DNA of 64,000 bases. Origin: an uncultured Anaerolineae bacterium (GTDB lineage: Bacteria; Chloroflexota; Anaerolineae; J036; Brachytrichaceae). The position numbers and the translations under genes were made by a program. Position 1 is the stretch's first letter. The number at the start of each line of letters is the position of its first letter. The notes below the pieces were generated by a model. The model was not told the origin of the DNA and did not search any database. It worked only from the letters and a program-made list of their open reading frames with translations. This document shows positions 52,749-61,108 of the stretch, piece after piece. The DNA lies in contig CALGMA010000015.1 in assembly GCA_937959265.1 (NCBI GenBank), positions 1 to 64,000 on the forward strand, in the 5' to 3' direction.

Positions 52749-53816
52749 ATGGCAGCAGATGCAAAGAAGAAGGCGCTTGATATCGCGCTTGCCTCGATCC
52801 TCAAGGCTCACGGCGATGGCGCGGTCATGCGCCTGGGGGAAGCATCCCAGATGAACGTGGACGTCATTCCAACCGGCAGCCTGGCGTTGGACATTGCGCT
52901 TGGCGTCGGCGGCATCCCGCGCGGGCGAATCACCGAGATCTACGGCCCCGAATCTTCGGGCAAAACCACGATTTGCCAGCACGTCGTGGCGCAGGCGCAA
53001 AAGCGCGGCGGCATCGCGGCCTATATTGACATGGAGCACGCCCTCGACCCGGCCTACGCGGCACGCTGCGGCGTGAACGTGAATGACTTACTCATCTCGC
53101 AGCCTGATACGGGCGAGCAAGCGTTCGACATCGCCGAGCAGCTCATCCGCTCCAACGCAATTGACGTCGTGGTGATTGACTCGGTGGCCGCGCTGGTGCC
53201 AAAGGCCGAGATCGAGGGCGAGATTACCGACATGCAGCCCGGCGTCCAGGCTCGGCTGATGAGCAAGGCGCTCCGGCGGCTGGCCGGCGTGATCAAGCAG
53301 ACCAACACAGCTATCATCTTTACTAACCAGCTCCGCCAGAAGATCGGTATCATGTTCGGCAACCCGGAGACCACGACCGGTGGCATGGCGCTGCGTTTCT
53401 ACGCTTCGGTGCGCCTGGACGTGCGCCGGGTGCAAGCCATCAAGTCGGGCGGGGAAGTGACCGGCAGCCGCACCCGCGTGCGCGTGACCAAGAACAAGGT
53501 GGCGCCGCCCTTCAAAGAAGCCGAGTTCGACATCATGTACAACGAGGGCATCAGCACGCTCGGTGATATGCTGGATGTGGCTACCAGCATGAATATCGTC
53601 GAGAAGCGCGGCACGTTCTTCATGTACGACGGCTCGCGCATCGGCCAAGGACGCGAAAACGCCAAAGCCTACCTAGCCGAGCATCCCGAGGTCGCCGCCA
53701 AGATCGAAGCGCAGGTGCGCGAGTCCATCGCCAAGGGTCAAGCCGCCCAGTTCGCGCCGGTAACCAAGCCGGAGGCCGGCGAGGAAGACGAAGGCACAGA
53801 CGAATTCGACGATTGA
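52749..53816 (+). CDS. recA: Recombinase RecA
   Basis: 355 residues. Walker [10 protein letters not shown], the MAW-like [17 protein letters not shown] segment, L2-adjacent [21 protein letters not shown] and a Glu/Asp-rich C-terminal tail match RecA. It binds single-stranded DNA, drives strand exchange and triggers LexA self-cleavage. AAGGAGAAGAG precedes the ATG. The operator upstream shows SOS control. It is transcribed alone, with a terminator close behind the stop codon. Confidence 0.97.
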   Translation: MAADAKKKALDIALASILKAHGDGAVMRLGEASQMNVDVIPTGSLALDIALGVGGIPRGRITEIYGPESSGKTTICQHVVAQAQKRGGIAAYIDMEHALDPAYAARCGVNVNDLLISQPDTGEQAFDIAEQLIRSNAIDVVVIDSVAALVPKAEIEGEITDMQPGVQARLMSKALRRLAGVIKQTNTAIIFTNQLRQKIGIMFGNPETTTGGMALRFYASVRLDVRRVQAIKSGGEVTGSRTRVRVTKNKVAPPFKEAEFDIMYNEGISTLGDMLDVATSMNIVEKRGTFFMYDGSRIGQGRENAKAYLAEHPEVAAKIEAQVRESIAKGQAAQFAPVTKPEAGEEDEGTDEFDD

Positions 53817-53818
53817 GC

Positions 53819-53840
53819 GCCGGGTCAACCGGCACCTTTT
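53819..53840 (+). terminator. Terminator after recA
   Basis: GCCGG (53819-53823) pairs with CCGGC (53829-53833) around GTCAA, followed by ACCTTTT. The stem is short, so efficiency may be moderate. Confidence 0.55.
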
Positions 53841-53878
53841 CAATCGCGCCGGCGGGGGCCAAGCTGCATGCCGCGCTA

Positions 53879-53972
53879 CGAGGGCGGATGAGAGTCGAAC
53901 TCACCGCAGCTTGCCGGGCAACCTGCCACTGGTTTTGAAGACCAGGACGCCCACCGGGGCGCATCCACCCTC
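53879..53972 (-). tRNA. selC: tRNA-Sec (TCA anticodon)
   Basis: A 94-nt cloverleaf with all features of bacterial tRNA-Sec: 8-bp acceptor (GAGGGTGG/CCGCCCTC) stacked on a 5-bp T stem, discriminator G, a 6-bp D stem (GCGCCC/GGGCGT) with a four-base loop, a long variable arm (GCAGGTTGCC/GGCAAGCTGC) and anticodon loop CTTCAAA with TCA at 53936-53938. CCA is not encoded. It lies on the minus strand between recA and xseB. Known role: carries selenocysteine to in-frame UGA codons. No selA, selB or selD gene is in the window. Confidence 0.93.
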
Positions 53973-53986
53973 TCGGACAGGGTTTC

Positions 53987-53992
53987 ATTGTA
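53987..53992 (-). promoter_or_regulatory. -10 box of tRNA-Sec
   Basis: TACAAT on the minus strand ends 14 nt before the mature tRNA 5' end. No clear -35 was found. Confidence 0.5.
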
Positions 53993-54141
53993 GCGTGATG
54001 CGCGTGCAGGAGCACGTGTATGCCGGCGATGATGCACGGCAGGGCGCGCCTGTCATTACTTCCTGCGCCTGCTTCGATTGGCAAATACGCCCGATATGCT
54101 CTGGCTGGTCCATTCGTTACACTATGCAGTAACATTCGCGC

Positions 54142-54354
54142 ATGGCCAAAAAGGAGACCGCCGGAGCAAACATCGAACAGCTCACGTTCGAGCAGGCCTT
54201 TCAACAACTGGAGGCGATTGTGGCGCAACTCGAACGCGGTGAATTGCCCCTCGACCAATTGCTGGAACTCTACGCGCATGGTCAACGACTGGTTGCGCAC
54301 TGCGTGCAGCTCCTCGACCGGGCGGAGCTGCGGGTGAGAGAGGTGAAGGATTAG
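54142..54354 (+). CDS. xseB: Exodeoxyribonuclease VII small subunit
   Basis: 70 residues, typical of XseB, a helical hairpin protein with EQAFQQLEAIVAQLERGELPL (part) and the following LELYAHGQRLVAHCVQLLD helix. Several copies bind the XseA large subunit for processive degradation of single-stranded DNA. The large subunit gene is not next to it. A TAACAT at 54130-54135 ends 6 nt before the ATG, so it too may be leaderless. Confidence 0.9.
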   Translation: MAKKETAGANIEQLTFEQAFQQLEAIVAQLERGELPLDQLLELYAHGQRLVAHCVQLLDRAELRVREVKD

Positions 54355-54416
54355 TGCGCGTCCCCCCCTTGCTACGCAGAGGCGGCCGGCGGAAATCCCC
54401 ATCTCTACTTCCAAAG

Positions 54417-55157
54417 ATGGTTGGCACAATCCTGAACGTGGTCACAGTGCTGATCGGCACGGCGCTGGGGGTCGCGCTGGGCAACCGCCTGTCGGCGCGG
54501 ATGCGCGAGACGGTGCTCACCGGCCTGGGCCTGAGCACCGTCGGCTACGCCGTCCTCAACATCGTGGACGCGATGGCCGGCCAGCAGAACGCGCCGTTCA
54601 AGTTCATCGTCATCCTGCTGAGTATTCTCATCGGCGGCGTGGTTGGCGAGTGGATGGACATTGACGGGGCGTTGCATCGCTTTGGCGCGGCGCTGGAGCG
54701 GCGCTTCGCCAAAAGCGATGACGCCGAGCGCACTGCGCGCTTCATTCGCGGCTACGTCGCCGCCAGCCTGGTGTTCTGCGTCGGGCCGATGACCATCCTC
54801 GGCTCGATCCAGGATGGCCTGAGGGGGGACTACTCGCTGCTGACCATCAAGAGCACGCTCGACGGCTTCGCCGCGCTGGCCTTTGCGGCGTCGCTGGGCA
54901 TCGGGGTGGGCTTCTCCGTCATCACCATCGTTGTGGTGCAGGGGGGCATCGCCCTGCTGGCCGGCCAGCTCCAGGGCTGGTTGACCGCGCCGATGCTGGC
55001 CGTGCTGTCGGCCACCGGCGCATTGCTCATTATCGGCATTGGCCTCACCCTGCTCGACCTGAAGAAGATTCGGCTGGCCAACTACCTGCCCGCGCTGGTG
55101 ATCGGGCCGGCCATTGTGGCCGCGCTCGGCGCATTCGGATTGCCGGGCTTCGCCTAG
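54417..55157 (+). CDS. DUF554-family membrane protein
   Basis: 246 residues with about six helices. The start VGTILNVVTVLIGTALGVALG, the central FCVGPMTILGSIQDGL and the IGLTLLDLKKIRLANYLPAL end are hallmarks of the DUF554 (YdfK/YqgA) family, whose role is unknown. The frame reaches back to the xseB stop (54354) but the family start is MVGTILN at 54417. Its 3' end overlaps der by four bases in convergent orientation. Confidence 0.88.
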   Translation: MVGTILNVVTVLIGTALGVALGNRLSARMRETVLTGLGLSTVGYAVLNIVDAMAGQQNAPFKFIVILLSILIGGVVGEWMDIDGALHRFGAALERRFAKSDDAERTARFIRGYVAASLVFCVGPMTILGSIQDGLRGDYSLLTIKSTLDGFAALAFAASLGIGVGFSVITIVVVQGGIALLAGQLQGWLTAPMLAVLSATGALLIIGIGLTLLDLKKIRLANYLPALVIGPAIVAALGAFGLPGFA

Positions 55158-56656
55158 CGCTCATCCCGCCGCCCGCGGAAGATCAGGCGGATCGGCGTGC
55201 CGAGGAAGGTGAAGGCTTCGCGCAGGCGGTTCTCCAGGAAGCGCTGGTAGGTGAAGTGCACCAGTTGCGCGTCGTTGACGTGAAAGACGAAGGTGGGCGG
55301 GTTGACCCCCACCTGCGCGGCCATGTAAATCTTCAGGCGTTTGCCGGCGCGCGTCGGCGGCGCGTGCCGTTCGCTGGCTTCGCGCACGATGCGCATCAGG
55401 TCGCCGGTCGGGATGCGCATGGCGCGCGCCTCGTTCACGCGCAGGGCGGTCGGCAGGATGTGGTCGGTGCGAAAGCCGGTCTTGGCGCTGACGAACAGCA
55501 CCGGCACATAGGCCATGAAGTTCAGCCTTTCCTGGACCAGCTTCAGGAAGTCCTGCATCTTGGCCGTCAGCAGGCCCAGCCCTTCCACCGGCTGCGCCGC
55601 GCGGGCCACCTTCTCCGCGCTCTCGATCAAATCCCACTTGTTGACCACGACGACCACGCCCTTGTTCTCGTCGAGGATGTAGCCGGCGATGTGTTCGTCC
55701 TGGGCGACCACGCCTTCGGTTGCGTCGAGCAGCAGCAGCGCCACATCGCTGCGCTCAACCGCCTTGAACGCGCGCAGCACGCTCCACTTCTCCACGCCGG
55801 GGGTGATGCTGCCGCGCTTGCGGATGCCGGCGGTGTCTATCAGGGTGATGGGGGTCACGCGCGTCGGGTGGGGCGTGACGCCTGAATCGTCGCGGATCGC
55901 CCCGTCGGCCTCCGCTTCCACGAACTCGATGCGCGTGTCAATGGCGTCGCGCGTGGTGCCCGGCACGTCGCTCACGATCACCCGCTCCTCGCCGATCAGG
56001 CAGTTGAATAGCGAAGACTTGCCGACGTTGGGGCGGCCCACCAGCGCAATCTTGACCGATTCATCCGGCGCGGCTTCCTCCGCCGGCTGGGGTGGGATGG
56101 CCGCGACGATGGCGTCGAGCAGGTCGCCGACGCCGTTGCCGTGGATGCCGCTGACGGGATAGACCTCGCCCAGGCCGAGCTTATAGAACTCGACGCTGGC
56201 GTCGCGCGGTGCCTGCGCCTCGGCCTTGCTCGCTGCGATGATGATGGGGGGCGTGGATTTGCCCTGGCGCTGGCGTTGGCCGATCAGCTTGCGCAGGATT
56301 TCGGCCACGGCTTCGTCGGCTGCCGTCAGTCCGGCCTGCGCGTCCACGGTGAACACAAGCACATCGGCCTCGGCGATGGCGATCTCGGCCTGTTCGCGAA
56401 TCTCGCGCACGAAGTCCACCGATGCTTCGGCGAGCGCCGGCTTGTCCTTGCTGCGCAACGGCTCCAGCGGCTCGATGCCGCCGGTGTCCACCAGCGTGAA
56501 CTCGACGCCGCGCCATGCGACCGGCGCCTGAATGCGGTCGCGCGTGGTGCCGGGGCGGTCGTCCACCACCGACAGGCGTTCGCCGATCAGCCTGTTGAAC
56601 AAGGTGCTCTTGCCGACGTTCGGGCGACCAACGAGCGCGACGAAAGACTTCTTCAT
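55154..56656 (-). CDS. der: Ribosome biogenesis GTPase Der (EngA)
   Basis: 500 residues, longer than the usual 440-460. Two GTPase domains are present, with GRPNVGKS at 10-17 and 207-214, and a C-terminal KH-like domain from about 395. Der helps assemble the large ribosomal subunit. The second domain has a canonical NKWD base-recognition motif, but in the first the corresponding segment reads SKAE. The second domain carries a roughly 20-residue insertion (acidic then Pro/Thr) between switch I and the DTAG motif. It is transcribed away from the aquaporin and convergent with DUF554. Confidence 0.94.
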   Translation of the reverse strand: MKKSFVALVGRPNVGKSTLFNRLIGERLSVVDDRPGTTRDRIQAPVAWRGVEFTLVDTGGIEPLEPLRSKDKPALAEASVDFVREIREQAEIAIAEADVLVFTVDAQAGLTAADEAVAEILRKLIGQRQRQGKSTPPIIIAASKAEAQAPRDASVEFYKLGLGEVYPVSGIHGNGVGDLLDAIVAAIPPQPAEEAAPDESVKIALVGRPNVGKSSLFNCLIGEERVIVSDVPGTTRDAIDTRIEFVEAEADGAIRDDSGVTPHPTRVTPITLIDTAGIRKRGSITPGVEKWSVLRAFKAVERSDVALLLLDATEGVVAQDEHIAGYILDENKGVVVVVNKWDLIESAEKVARAAQPVEGLGLLTAKMQDFLKLVQERLNFMAYVPVLFVSAKTGFRTDHILPTALRVNEARAMRIPTGDLMRIVREASERHAPPTRAGKRLKIYMAAQVGVNPPTFVFHVNDAQLVHFTYQRFLENRLREAFTFLGTPIRLIFRGRRDER

Positions 56657-56745
56657 GACGAAAAACGGCCGCGAGGGCGCATGACCAAAGTGTATCGCAG
56701 GTCTATGCGCCTACCGCAGCCGTTGTGCGTCGGGTGTGATGGGAT

Positions 56746-57480
56746 TCAGCGCCGACCGGTGTTGCGCGTGGGAGTTGTGCGCGGCGGCGCGTTCGGGTCA
56801 AGCCCGTAGCGCGCGACTGCGGCGGCGGCAGCCGCGCCAAGGATGGGGCCGATGATGTAGATCCAGATGTTGTCCAGCTTGCCGGCCACGATCGCCGGAC
56901 CGATTGAGCGCGCTGGGTTCACGCTGGCCTCGCTGATGCCGCCCCCGCCCAGGATCACCATGGCCAACGTCAGGCCGATCGCCAGGCCGGCGAAATCGCC
57001 CGCTTTGCCGTAAGCCGCGCCCATCACTGCCACAAAAGCCAGGAAGAACGTCAAGATCACCTCGGTGAACAGCGCGCCGATAGAGTTGGTGGCGGCGGCG
57101 TTGTAGCTGAACGCGCCGAAGTAGTTAGCTGCGGCGCTGGTGACGCCGTTCTGCGTCACGGGTGACAGGATGCTGTTCAGCGCTAGCGCTGCGACCAGGC
57201 CGGCGATGATCTGCGTGATGATGTACGTTGCGGCTTTGGCCCAGTCCATGTTGCCGGTAATGGCGATGGCGGTCGTCACCGCCGGATTGAGATGCGCGCC
57301 GCTGACTTTGCCGATCGAGTAGGCCGCGAAGATCACGGCGAGGCCGTGGCCTAGTGCTGGCAAGACCGTCCCCGCTGCGTAGCTGGGCGCGGTTTTTGCG
57401 AACCATACCGTCCCCGAACCGATGAAGACCAGCGCAAATGTGCCAATGAATTCAGCCAATAAGGCTTTCCAGTTGATCAT
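56746..57480 (-). CDS. Aquaporin/MIP-family channel with TIP-like filter
   Basis: 244 residues with six helices and two NPA half-helices (HLNPAVT at 63-69 and VNPARS at 187-192). By alignment with E. coli AqpZ around the NPA boxes, the selectivity filter is His45, Ile176, Ala185, Arg191 rather than Phe/His/Thr/Arg. That set resembles plant tonoplast intrinsic proteins, which pass water and also ammonia or urea. AAGGAG stands before the ATG. It is transcribed alone on the minus strand. Channel identity is sure; substrate is inference. Confidence 0.9.
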   Translation of the reverse strand: MINWKALLAEFIGTFALVFIGSGTVWFAKTAPSYAAGTVLPALGHGLAVIFAAYSIGKVSGAHLNPAVTTAIAITGNMDWAKAATYIITQIIAGLVAALALNSILSPVTQNGVTSAAANYFGAFSYNAAATNSIGALFTEVILTFFLAFVAVMGAAYGKAGDFAGLAIGLTLAMVILGGGGISEASVNPARSIGPAIVAGKLDNIWIYIIGPILGAAAAAAVARYGLDPNAPPRTTPTRNTGRR

Positions 57481-57579
57481 GTATGCTCACTCCTTCTCCT
57501 GTGATTGATATTTCGTTGATCTGACGACAGAGACAACACCGCCCGCAGGCTAAAGTGCCGTGACGATGGTGACGCATTC

Positions 57580-59016
57580 TCAGCTTTTGGTCAACGCATG
57601 CACGGCGCGCACGGCCTCGTCGCAGCGGTCGGCGGCCACGATCATGCTGATCGCACATTCGGACGACCCTTGCGCGATGGCAAACACGTTGATGTTCTGC
57701 GCGCCCAGCGCGCTGAACACGCGGCCGCTGACGCCGGGCGTCTCGCTGATGCCCATTCCGACGGCGGTGATGATGGACGCCTCATCGAACGTCTCGATCG
57801 GATTGATTTCGCCGTGTTCCATCTCTCGACGGAATTCGGCGCTCAGTTCGGCGGCCACACTCGGCGCAGCGGTTTTCGGGATGACAAAGCAAATGTTCTG
57901 CTCAGATGACGCTTGCGAGATCATCAGCACGCTGGTGTTTGTGCGCGCCACAGCCATGAACGTCCGTCCGGCGATGCCCGGTACACCCTTCAACCCGCCG
58001 CCCGATACGGTCATCATGCTCACGTCCTTGATGGCGGTCACTGCCTTGATGACGCTGCTGCTCGGCGCGAGGTCGCTGCGATGCACGATGAGCGTGCCCG
58101 GATGCGCCGGGTTAAAGGTGTTCTTCACGCGCAGGGGGATGTTTTTCTCCACCAGTGGCGCGATCGTCATAGGATGTAGCACCGATGCGCCGAAGTAAGC
58201 CAGCTCGCTCATCTCTTGCGCGGTCAGCACCTCGATAGTGCGCGCGTTCGGCACGATGCGCGGATCGCCTGTCAGGACACCGTCCACGTCGGTGTAGTTA
58301 TAGACCTCGTCGGCATTCAGTACTGCGGCGATGATGCTGGCGCTGTAGTCGCTGCCGCCGCGCCCAAGCGTGGTGGGCACGCCGGCCGGTGTGGCGCCGA
58401 TGAAGCCGGTCACGACCGGCGTCACGCCGGCCTGCAACAACGGCATCAATCGTGCGGCCACCCGCTCGCGCGTGGGGCCCATCAGCGGTGTGGCCGATTG
58501 GTAACGGTCGGTGGTGATGATGAAGTCGGTGGCGTCGAGCGGCTCGGCCATTACGCCGATGCTGCGGATCGCGCCGGCCAGGATGCGGGCGGCCATGCGT
58601 TCGCCCAGGCCGGCGATGGCATCGAGCGCGCGCGGGGTGACTTCGCCCAACACGCGCACGCTGGCGCAGAGCATCTCGAAGCCGCTGAGCAGGTGGTCAA
58701 TCTCCTCACCGATGCGTTGGCGCTCGTCGGCGTTGCTGATGGTCGCTTCGATCGCGGCGTGGTGTTTGTCGGCTAGCATGCGACGAGCGCGCGGGTAGCT
58801 CTCACCGTCGCCGGCGGCGGCCGACCGTGCTGCGTTCAGCAGCAAGTCGGTCACTTTGACTGTGTCGCGTGGGTCTGCTGATTTGCCCATCGCGGATGTC
58901 ACGACCGCCACGTGATCCCAGCGCATGGTCGCATCGCGGACGATTTGTGCGGTTTGACGGATTGCGGCGCCGTCGCCGACGGACGTGCCGCCAAATTTGA
59001 GGACTGCCAGTGACAT
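57580..59016 (-). CDS. lysC: Aspartate kinase
   Basis: 478 residues. The kinase domain starts LKFGGTSVGD (6-15) and has TTLGRGGSDYSASI, YTDVDGVLTGDPR and the metal-site segments of the amino-acid kinase fold. Two ACT domains follow from about residue 330 (SMMTVSGGGLKGVPGIAGR; ITAVGMGISETPGVSGR), the site of feedback control by lysine or threonine. It phosphorylates aspartate, first step to Lys, Thr and Met. It is monofunctional, without a homoserine dehydrogenase domain. A tRNA-Arg gene is divergent from it. Confidence 0.94.
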   Translation of the reverse strand: MSLAVLKFGGTSVGDGAAIRQTAQIVRDATMRWDHVAVVTSAMGKSADPRDTVKVTDLLLNAARSAAAGDGESYPRARRMLADKHHAAIEATISNADERQRIGEEIDHLLSGFEMLCASVRVLGEVTPRALDAIAGLGERMAARILAGAIRSIGVMAEPLDATDFIITTDRYQSATPLMGPTRERVAARLMPLLQAGVTPVVTGFIGATPAGVPTTLGRGGSDYSASIIAAVLNADEVYNYTDVDGVLTGDPRIVPNARTIEVLTAQEMSELAYFGASVLHPMTIAPLVEKNIPLRVKNTFNPAHPGTLIVHRSDLAPSSSVIKAVTAIKDVSMMTVSGGGLKGVPGIAGRTFMAVARTNTSVLMISQASSEQNICFVIPKTAAPSVAAELSAEFRREMEHGEINPIETFDEASIITAVGMGISETPGVSGRVFSALGAQNINVFAIAQGSSECAISMIVAADRCDEAVRAVHALTKS

Positions 59017-59058
59017 GGTGCGTTGTTGAAAAAGCGCTGCAGATTATAGCCAGCGCTA

Positions 59059-59087
59059 TTGAATGCGCACCAAACCACTGCTACAAT
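59059..59087 (+). promoter_or_regulatory. Promoter of tRNA-Arg
   Basis: TTGAAT (59059-59064) and TACAAT (59082-59087) are separated by the ideal 17 nt, 15 nt before the mature tRNA. Confidence 0.75.
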
Positions 59088-59102
59088 CGAAGACAGGAAA
59101 TC

Positions 59103-59174
59103 GCCCCTATAGCTCAATGGATAGAGCGCCGGCCTCCGGAGCCGTAGATCGCAGTTCGAATCTGCGTAGGGGCA
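59103..59174 (+). tRNA. tRNA-Arg (CCG anticodon)
   Basis: A 72-nt cloverleaf: acceptor GCCCCTA/TAGGGGC, D arm GCTC/GAGC, anticodon loop CTCCGGA with CCG, T arm CGCAG-TTCGAAT-CTGCG and discriminator A. CCA is not encoded. It reads CGG codons. Confidence 0.95.
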
Positions 59175-59177
59175 AAA

Positions 59178-59215
59178 GAGGGGCGAACTTCTTGGCTCAA
59201 AGAAGTTCGCCCCTC
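59178..59215 (+). terminator. 16-bp hairpin after tRNA-Arg
   Basis: GAGGGGCGAACTTCTT (59178-59193) pairs perfectly with 59200-59215 around GGCTCA, followed by ATTATTATT instead of a T-run. It starts only 3 nt past the tRNA and should end its transcript. Confidence 0.75.
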
Positions 59216-59219
59216 ATTA

Positions 59220-59459
59220 TTATCGTTCGACCGAAACGCCGCCGGTTGAGTGAGCGGTGGATGTGGGAGCAAGCATCGCGATCGGCGCGGCTATTGTCCG
59301 GCGCAGCGCTTCTAAGCGATCCAGCTCTGCCAGCAGGCGAATTTGTCGAACGCGGAAGGATTCGGCTTGCACCCCGTCTGCCCAAGTCAAGTCGTGATGA
59401 ATGCTCGTCAGTTCCTTTCTCAGGTAGGCGATCGTTTCATCGAGTAATTGTCTGTTCAT
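59220..59459 (-). CDS. Small coiled-coil protein, unknown function
   Basis: 79 residues. The sequence alternates Leu/Ile with charged residues (LLDETIAYLRKELTSI, RVRQIRLLAELDRLEALRR), as expected for a short antiparallel coiled coil; the last 20 residues are Ser/Thr-rich. I do not recognise a family. There is no good ribosome site before ATG 59459, and an upstream in-frame start at 59507 is less likely. It converges on the tRNA-Arg hairpin. Coding is plausible because the composition is protein-like and no better frame covers the region. Confidence 0.45.
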   Translation of the reverse strand: MNRQLLDETIAYLRKELTSIHHDLTWADGVQAESFRVRQIRLLAELDRLEALRRTIAAPIAMLAPTSTAHSTGGVSVER

Positions 59460-59594
59460 GGTGATATTGGAGGAGTGGTCTGCCAAAAGCCGGTTGCGGG
59501 CGCTCACAGCAGTGCATATTTCCCTGGAAACGCTTTCATCGCGAGTCTCGCAATAACCTTACTGTGAACGTATGAAATCTGAGTAAATACTAAG

Positions 59595-59683
59595 TTAAGC
59601 ATCCTTTTGCTTACTGCTTCACCTTTTCTTTTCGTGGAATTAACTTTTAGTTAATAGAATATGCCTATAGAGGTTATTTAACA
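59595..59683 (+). promoter_or_regulatory. AT-rich phoU upstream region with TTAA(C/T) repeats
   Basis: TTAAGC (59595), TTAACT (59640), TTAATA (59651) and TTAACA (59678) lie upstream of phoU; the middle pair is 11 nt apart, the spacing of PhoP/PhoB-type direct repeats. A TAGAAT at 59654-59659 may be the -10 box. The 223-nt gap from 59460 holds no gene. Confidence 0.3.
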
Positions 59684-60366
59684 TGGCAAGTTCTCCACGG
59701 GTTCGCTCCGTGCTAGACCATAGCATAGATGAAATTCGTAACGATATTCTCCGCATGGGGAGCTTCATCGGAGAACAGATCGTCAATTCTGTTCGCGCAC
59801 TCAAGGATCGCGATCTGTCGCTGGCGCATCGGGTCGTTGAATCCGATCAGCGCATCAACGAGCTACGTTACCGGGTCGAGTCTGAGTGTGTGCGTACGAT
59901 TGCGACGCAACAACCGGCGGCGAAAGACCTGCGCTCTATCATCGCTGCCATTCACATGGCCGGCGAACTGGAGCGCATTGCCGACCACGCGAGCGGCATT
60001 GCTTCCATCGCCATTCGAATTGGGGATGAGCCGTTGGTCAAGCCGCTCATTGACATCCCCCGCATGCAAGAAATTGCCTGTGAGATGGTTCGGGATGCGC
60101 TGGATGCGTTCGTGCAGATGGACGCTGAAGCTGCGAAGGCCGTAGCAGCCCGCGATCAGGAAGTGGACGATCTATATGTGCAGGTTCTGCGCGAGCTACT
60201 GACGTTCATGATGCAGGATCCAAAGACGATCACACAGTCGACGTATCTGCTGTGGGTTGCCCACAACCTCGAGCGTATCGCCGACAGAGCGACCAACTTG
60301 TGTGAACGCGTGATCTTCGCCGCGACTGCGGAGCTGGGGGATTACAAACCGGGTCGAACCGAATGA
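59683..60366 (+). CDS. phoU: Phosphate transport regulator PhoU
   Basis: 227 residues, the family length. It consists of two PhoU three-helix repeats, each with the metal-binding ExxxD pattern (HMAGELERIADHASGIA near 95 and VAHNLERIADRATNLCERV near 193). PhoU restrains the Pst phosphate transporter and PhoR kinase when phosphate is high. GAGG lies 9 nt before ATG. The response regulator follows 69 nt downstream; pst genes and a kinase are not in the window. Confidence 0.93.
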   Translation: MASSPRVRSVLDHSIDEIRNDILRMGSFIGEQIVNSVRALKDRDLSLAHRVVESDQRINELRYRVESECVRTIATQQPAAKDLRSIIAAIHMAGELERIADHASGIASIAIRIGDEPLVKPLIDIPRMQEIACEMVRDALDAFVQMDAEAAKAVAARDQEVDDLYVQVLRELLTFMMQDPKTITQSTYLLWVAHNLERIADRATNLCERVIFAATAELGDYKPGRTE

Positions 60367-60435
60367 TGTGCCGTCGTTGTGCGCAGCCGATCGAGTCGCA
60401 GGCTGGCGTTCGGTGCATGTAACGGTGACAGAGAT

Positions 60436-61104
60436 ATGCCCAAGGTTCTGATTGTCGAAGACGAAACGATTCTGCTCGATTTACTGGCCAAGCACCTGGA
60501 GAGCGAAGGTTACACAGTCATCACGGCTACGAGTGGCGATGACGGTTTGGAGATTGCGCGGCGTGAGCAACCGGATATCTGTGTGTTGGATGTGATGCTG
60601 CCTGGCTTGGATGGCCTGTCGCTGTGTCGCATCCTGCGGCGTGAGTCGGACATGGCGATCATTCTGCTGACCGCGCGCGCTGGTGAAATAGATCGCGTCA
60701 TTGGGCTGGACAACGGCGCCGACGACTACGTGGTTAAGCCGTTTAGCTTACCCGAGCTGACCGCGCGTATCCGAGCCGCCTTGCGGCGCACACCCAAGCG
60801 CATGGATAGCCTGCTGCGAGCCGGCGACGTGCAGCTCGACCTGGTCTCGCGACGAGTCTTCCTGGGTGACAAAGAGATCAAGCTCAGTCACAAGGAGTTC
60901 GAGCTGCTCGCCACACTCATGCGCAACAAAGGCGCCGTGCTCTCCCGCGAGTTTCTCATCACGCAGGTGTGGGGTTATGACTTCGACGGTGACGTGCGCA
61001 CGGTAGATGTGCACGTACGTTGGCTGCGCGAGAAGATCGAGAAAGACCCATCTCACCCCGAACACCTGCAGACCGTGCGTGGGGTGGGGTATCGCATAGA
61101 CTGA
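60436..61104 (+). CDS. OmpR/PhoB-family response regulator
   Basis: 222 residues. Receiver domain with acidic pocket VEDE, phospho-acceptor Asp52 (CVLDVMLPG), Thr79 and Lys101 (VVKPFSLPEL), followed by a winged-helix DNA-binding domain (about 125-222; LSHKEFELLATLMRNKG, DVHVRWLREKIEKDP). Placed directly after phoU, it is probably the PhoB/PhoP of the phosphate response. No histidine kinase follows: the next gene is on the other strand. The start at 60436 gives MPKVLIVEDE, the usual beginning. Confidence 0.92.
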   Translation: MPKVLIVEDETILLDLLAKHLESEGYTVITATSGDDGLEIARREQPDICVLDVMLPGLDGLSLCRILRRESDMAIILLTARAGEIDRVIGLDNGADDYVVKPFSLPELTARIRAALRRTPKRMDSLLRAGDVQLDLVSRRVFLGDKEIKLSHKEFELLATLMRNKGAVLSREFLITQVWGYDFDGDVRTVDVHVRWLREKIEKDPSHPEHLQTVRGVGYRID

Positions 61105-61108
61105 ACGT

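Noticed and set aside
53911-54337. Plus-strand frames over the tRNA-Sec and xseB region
   Set aside because: They run antisense through a tRNA or out of frame with xseB.
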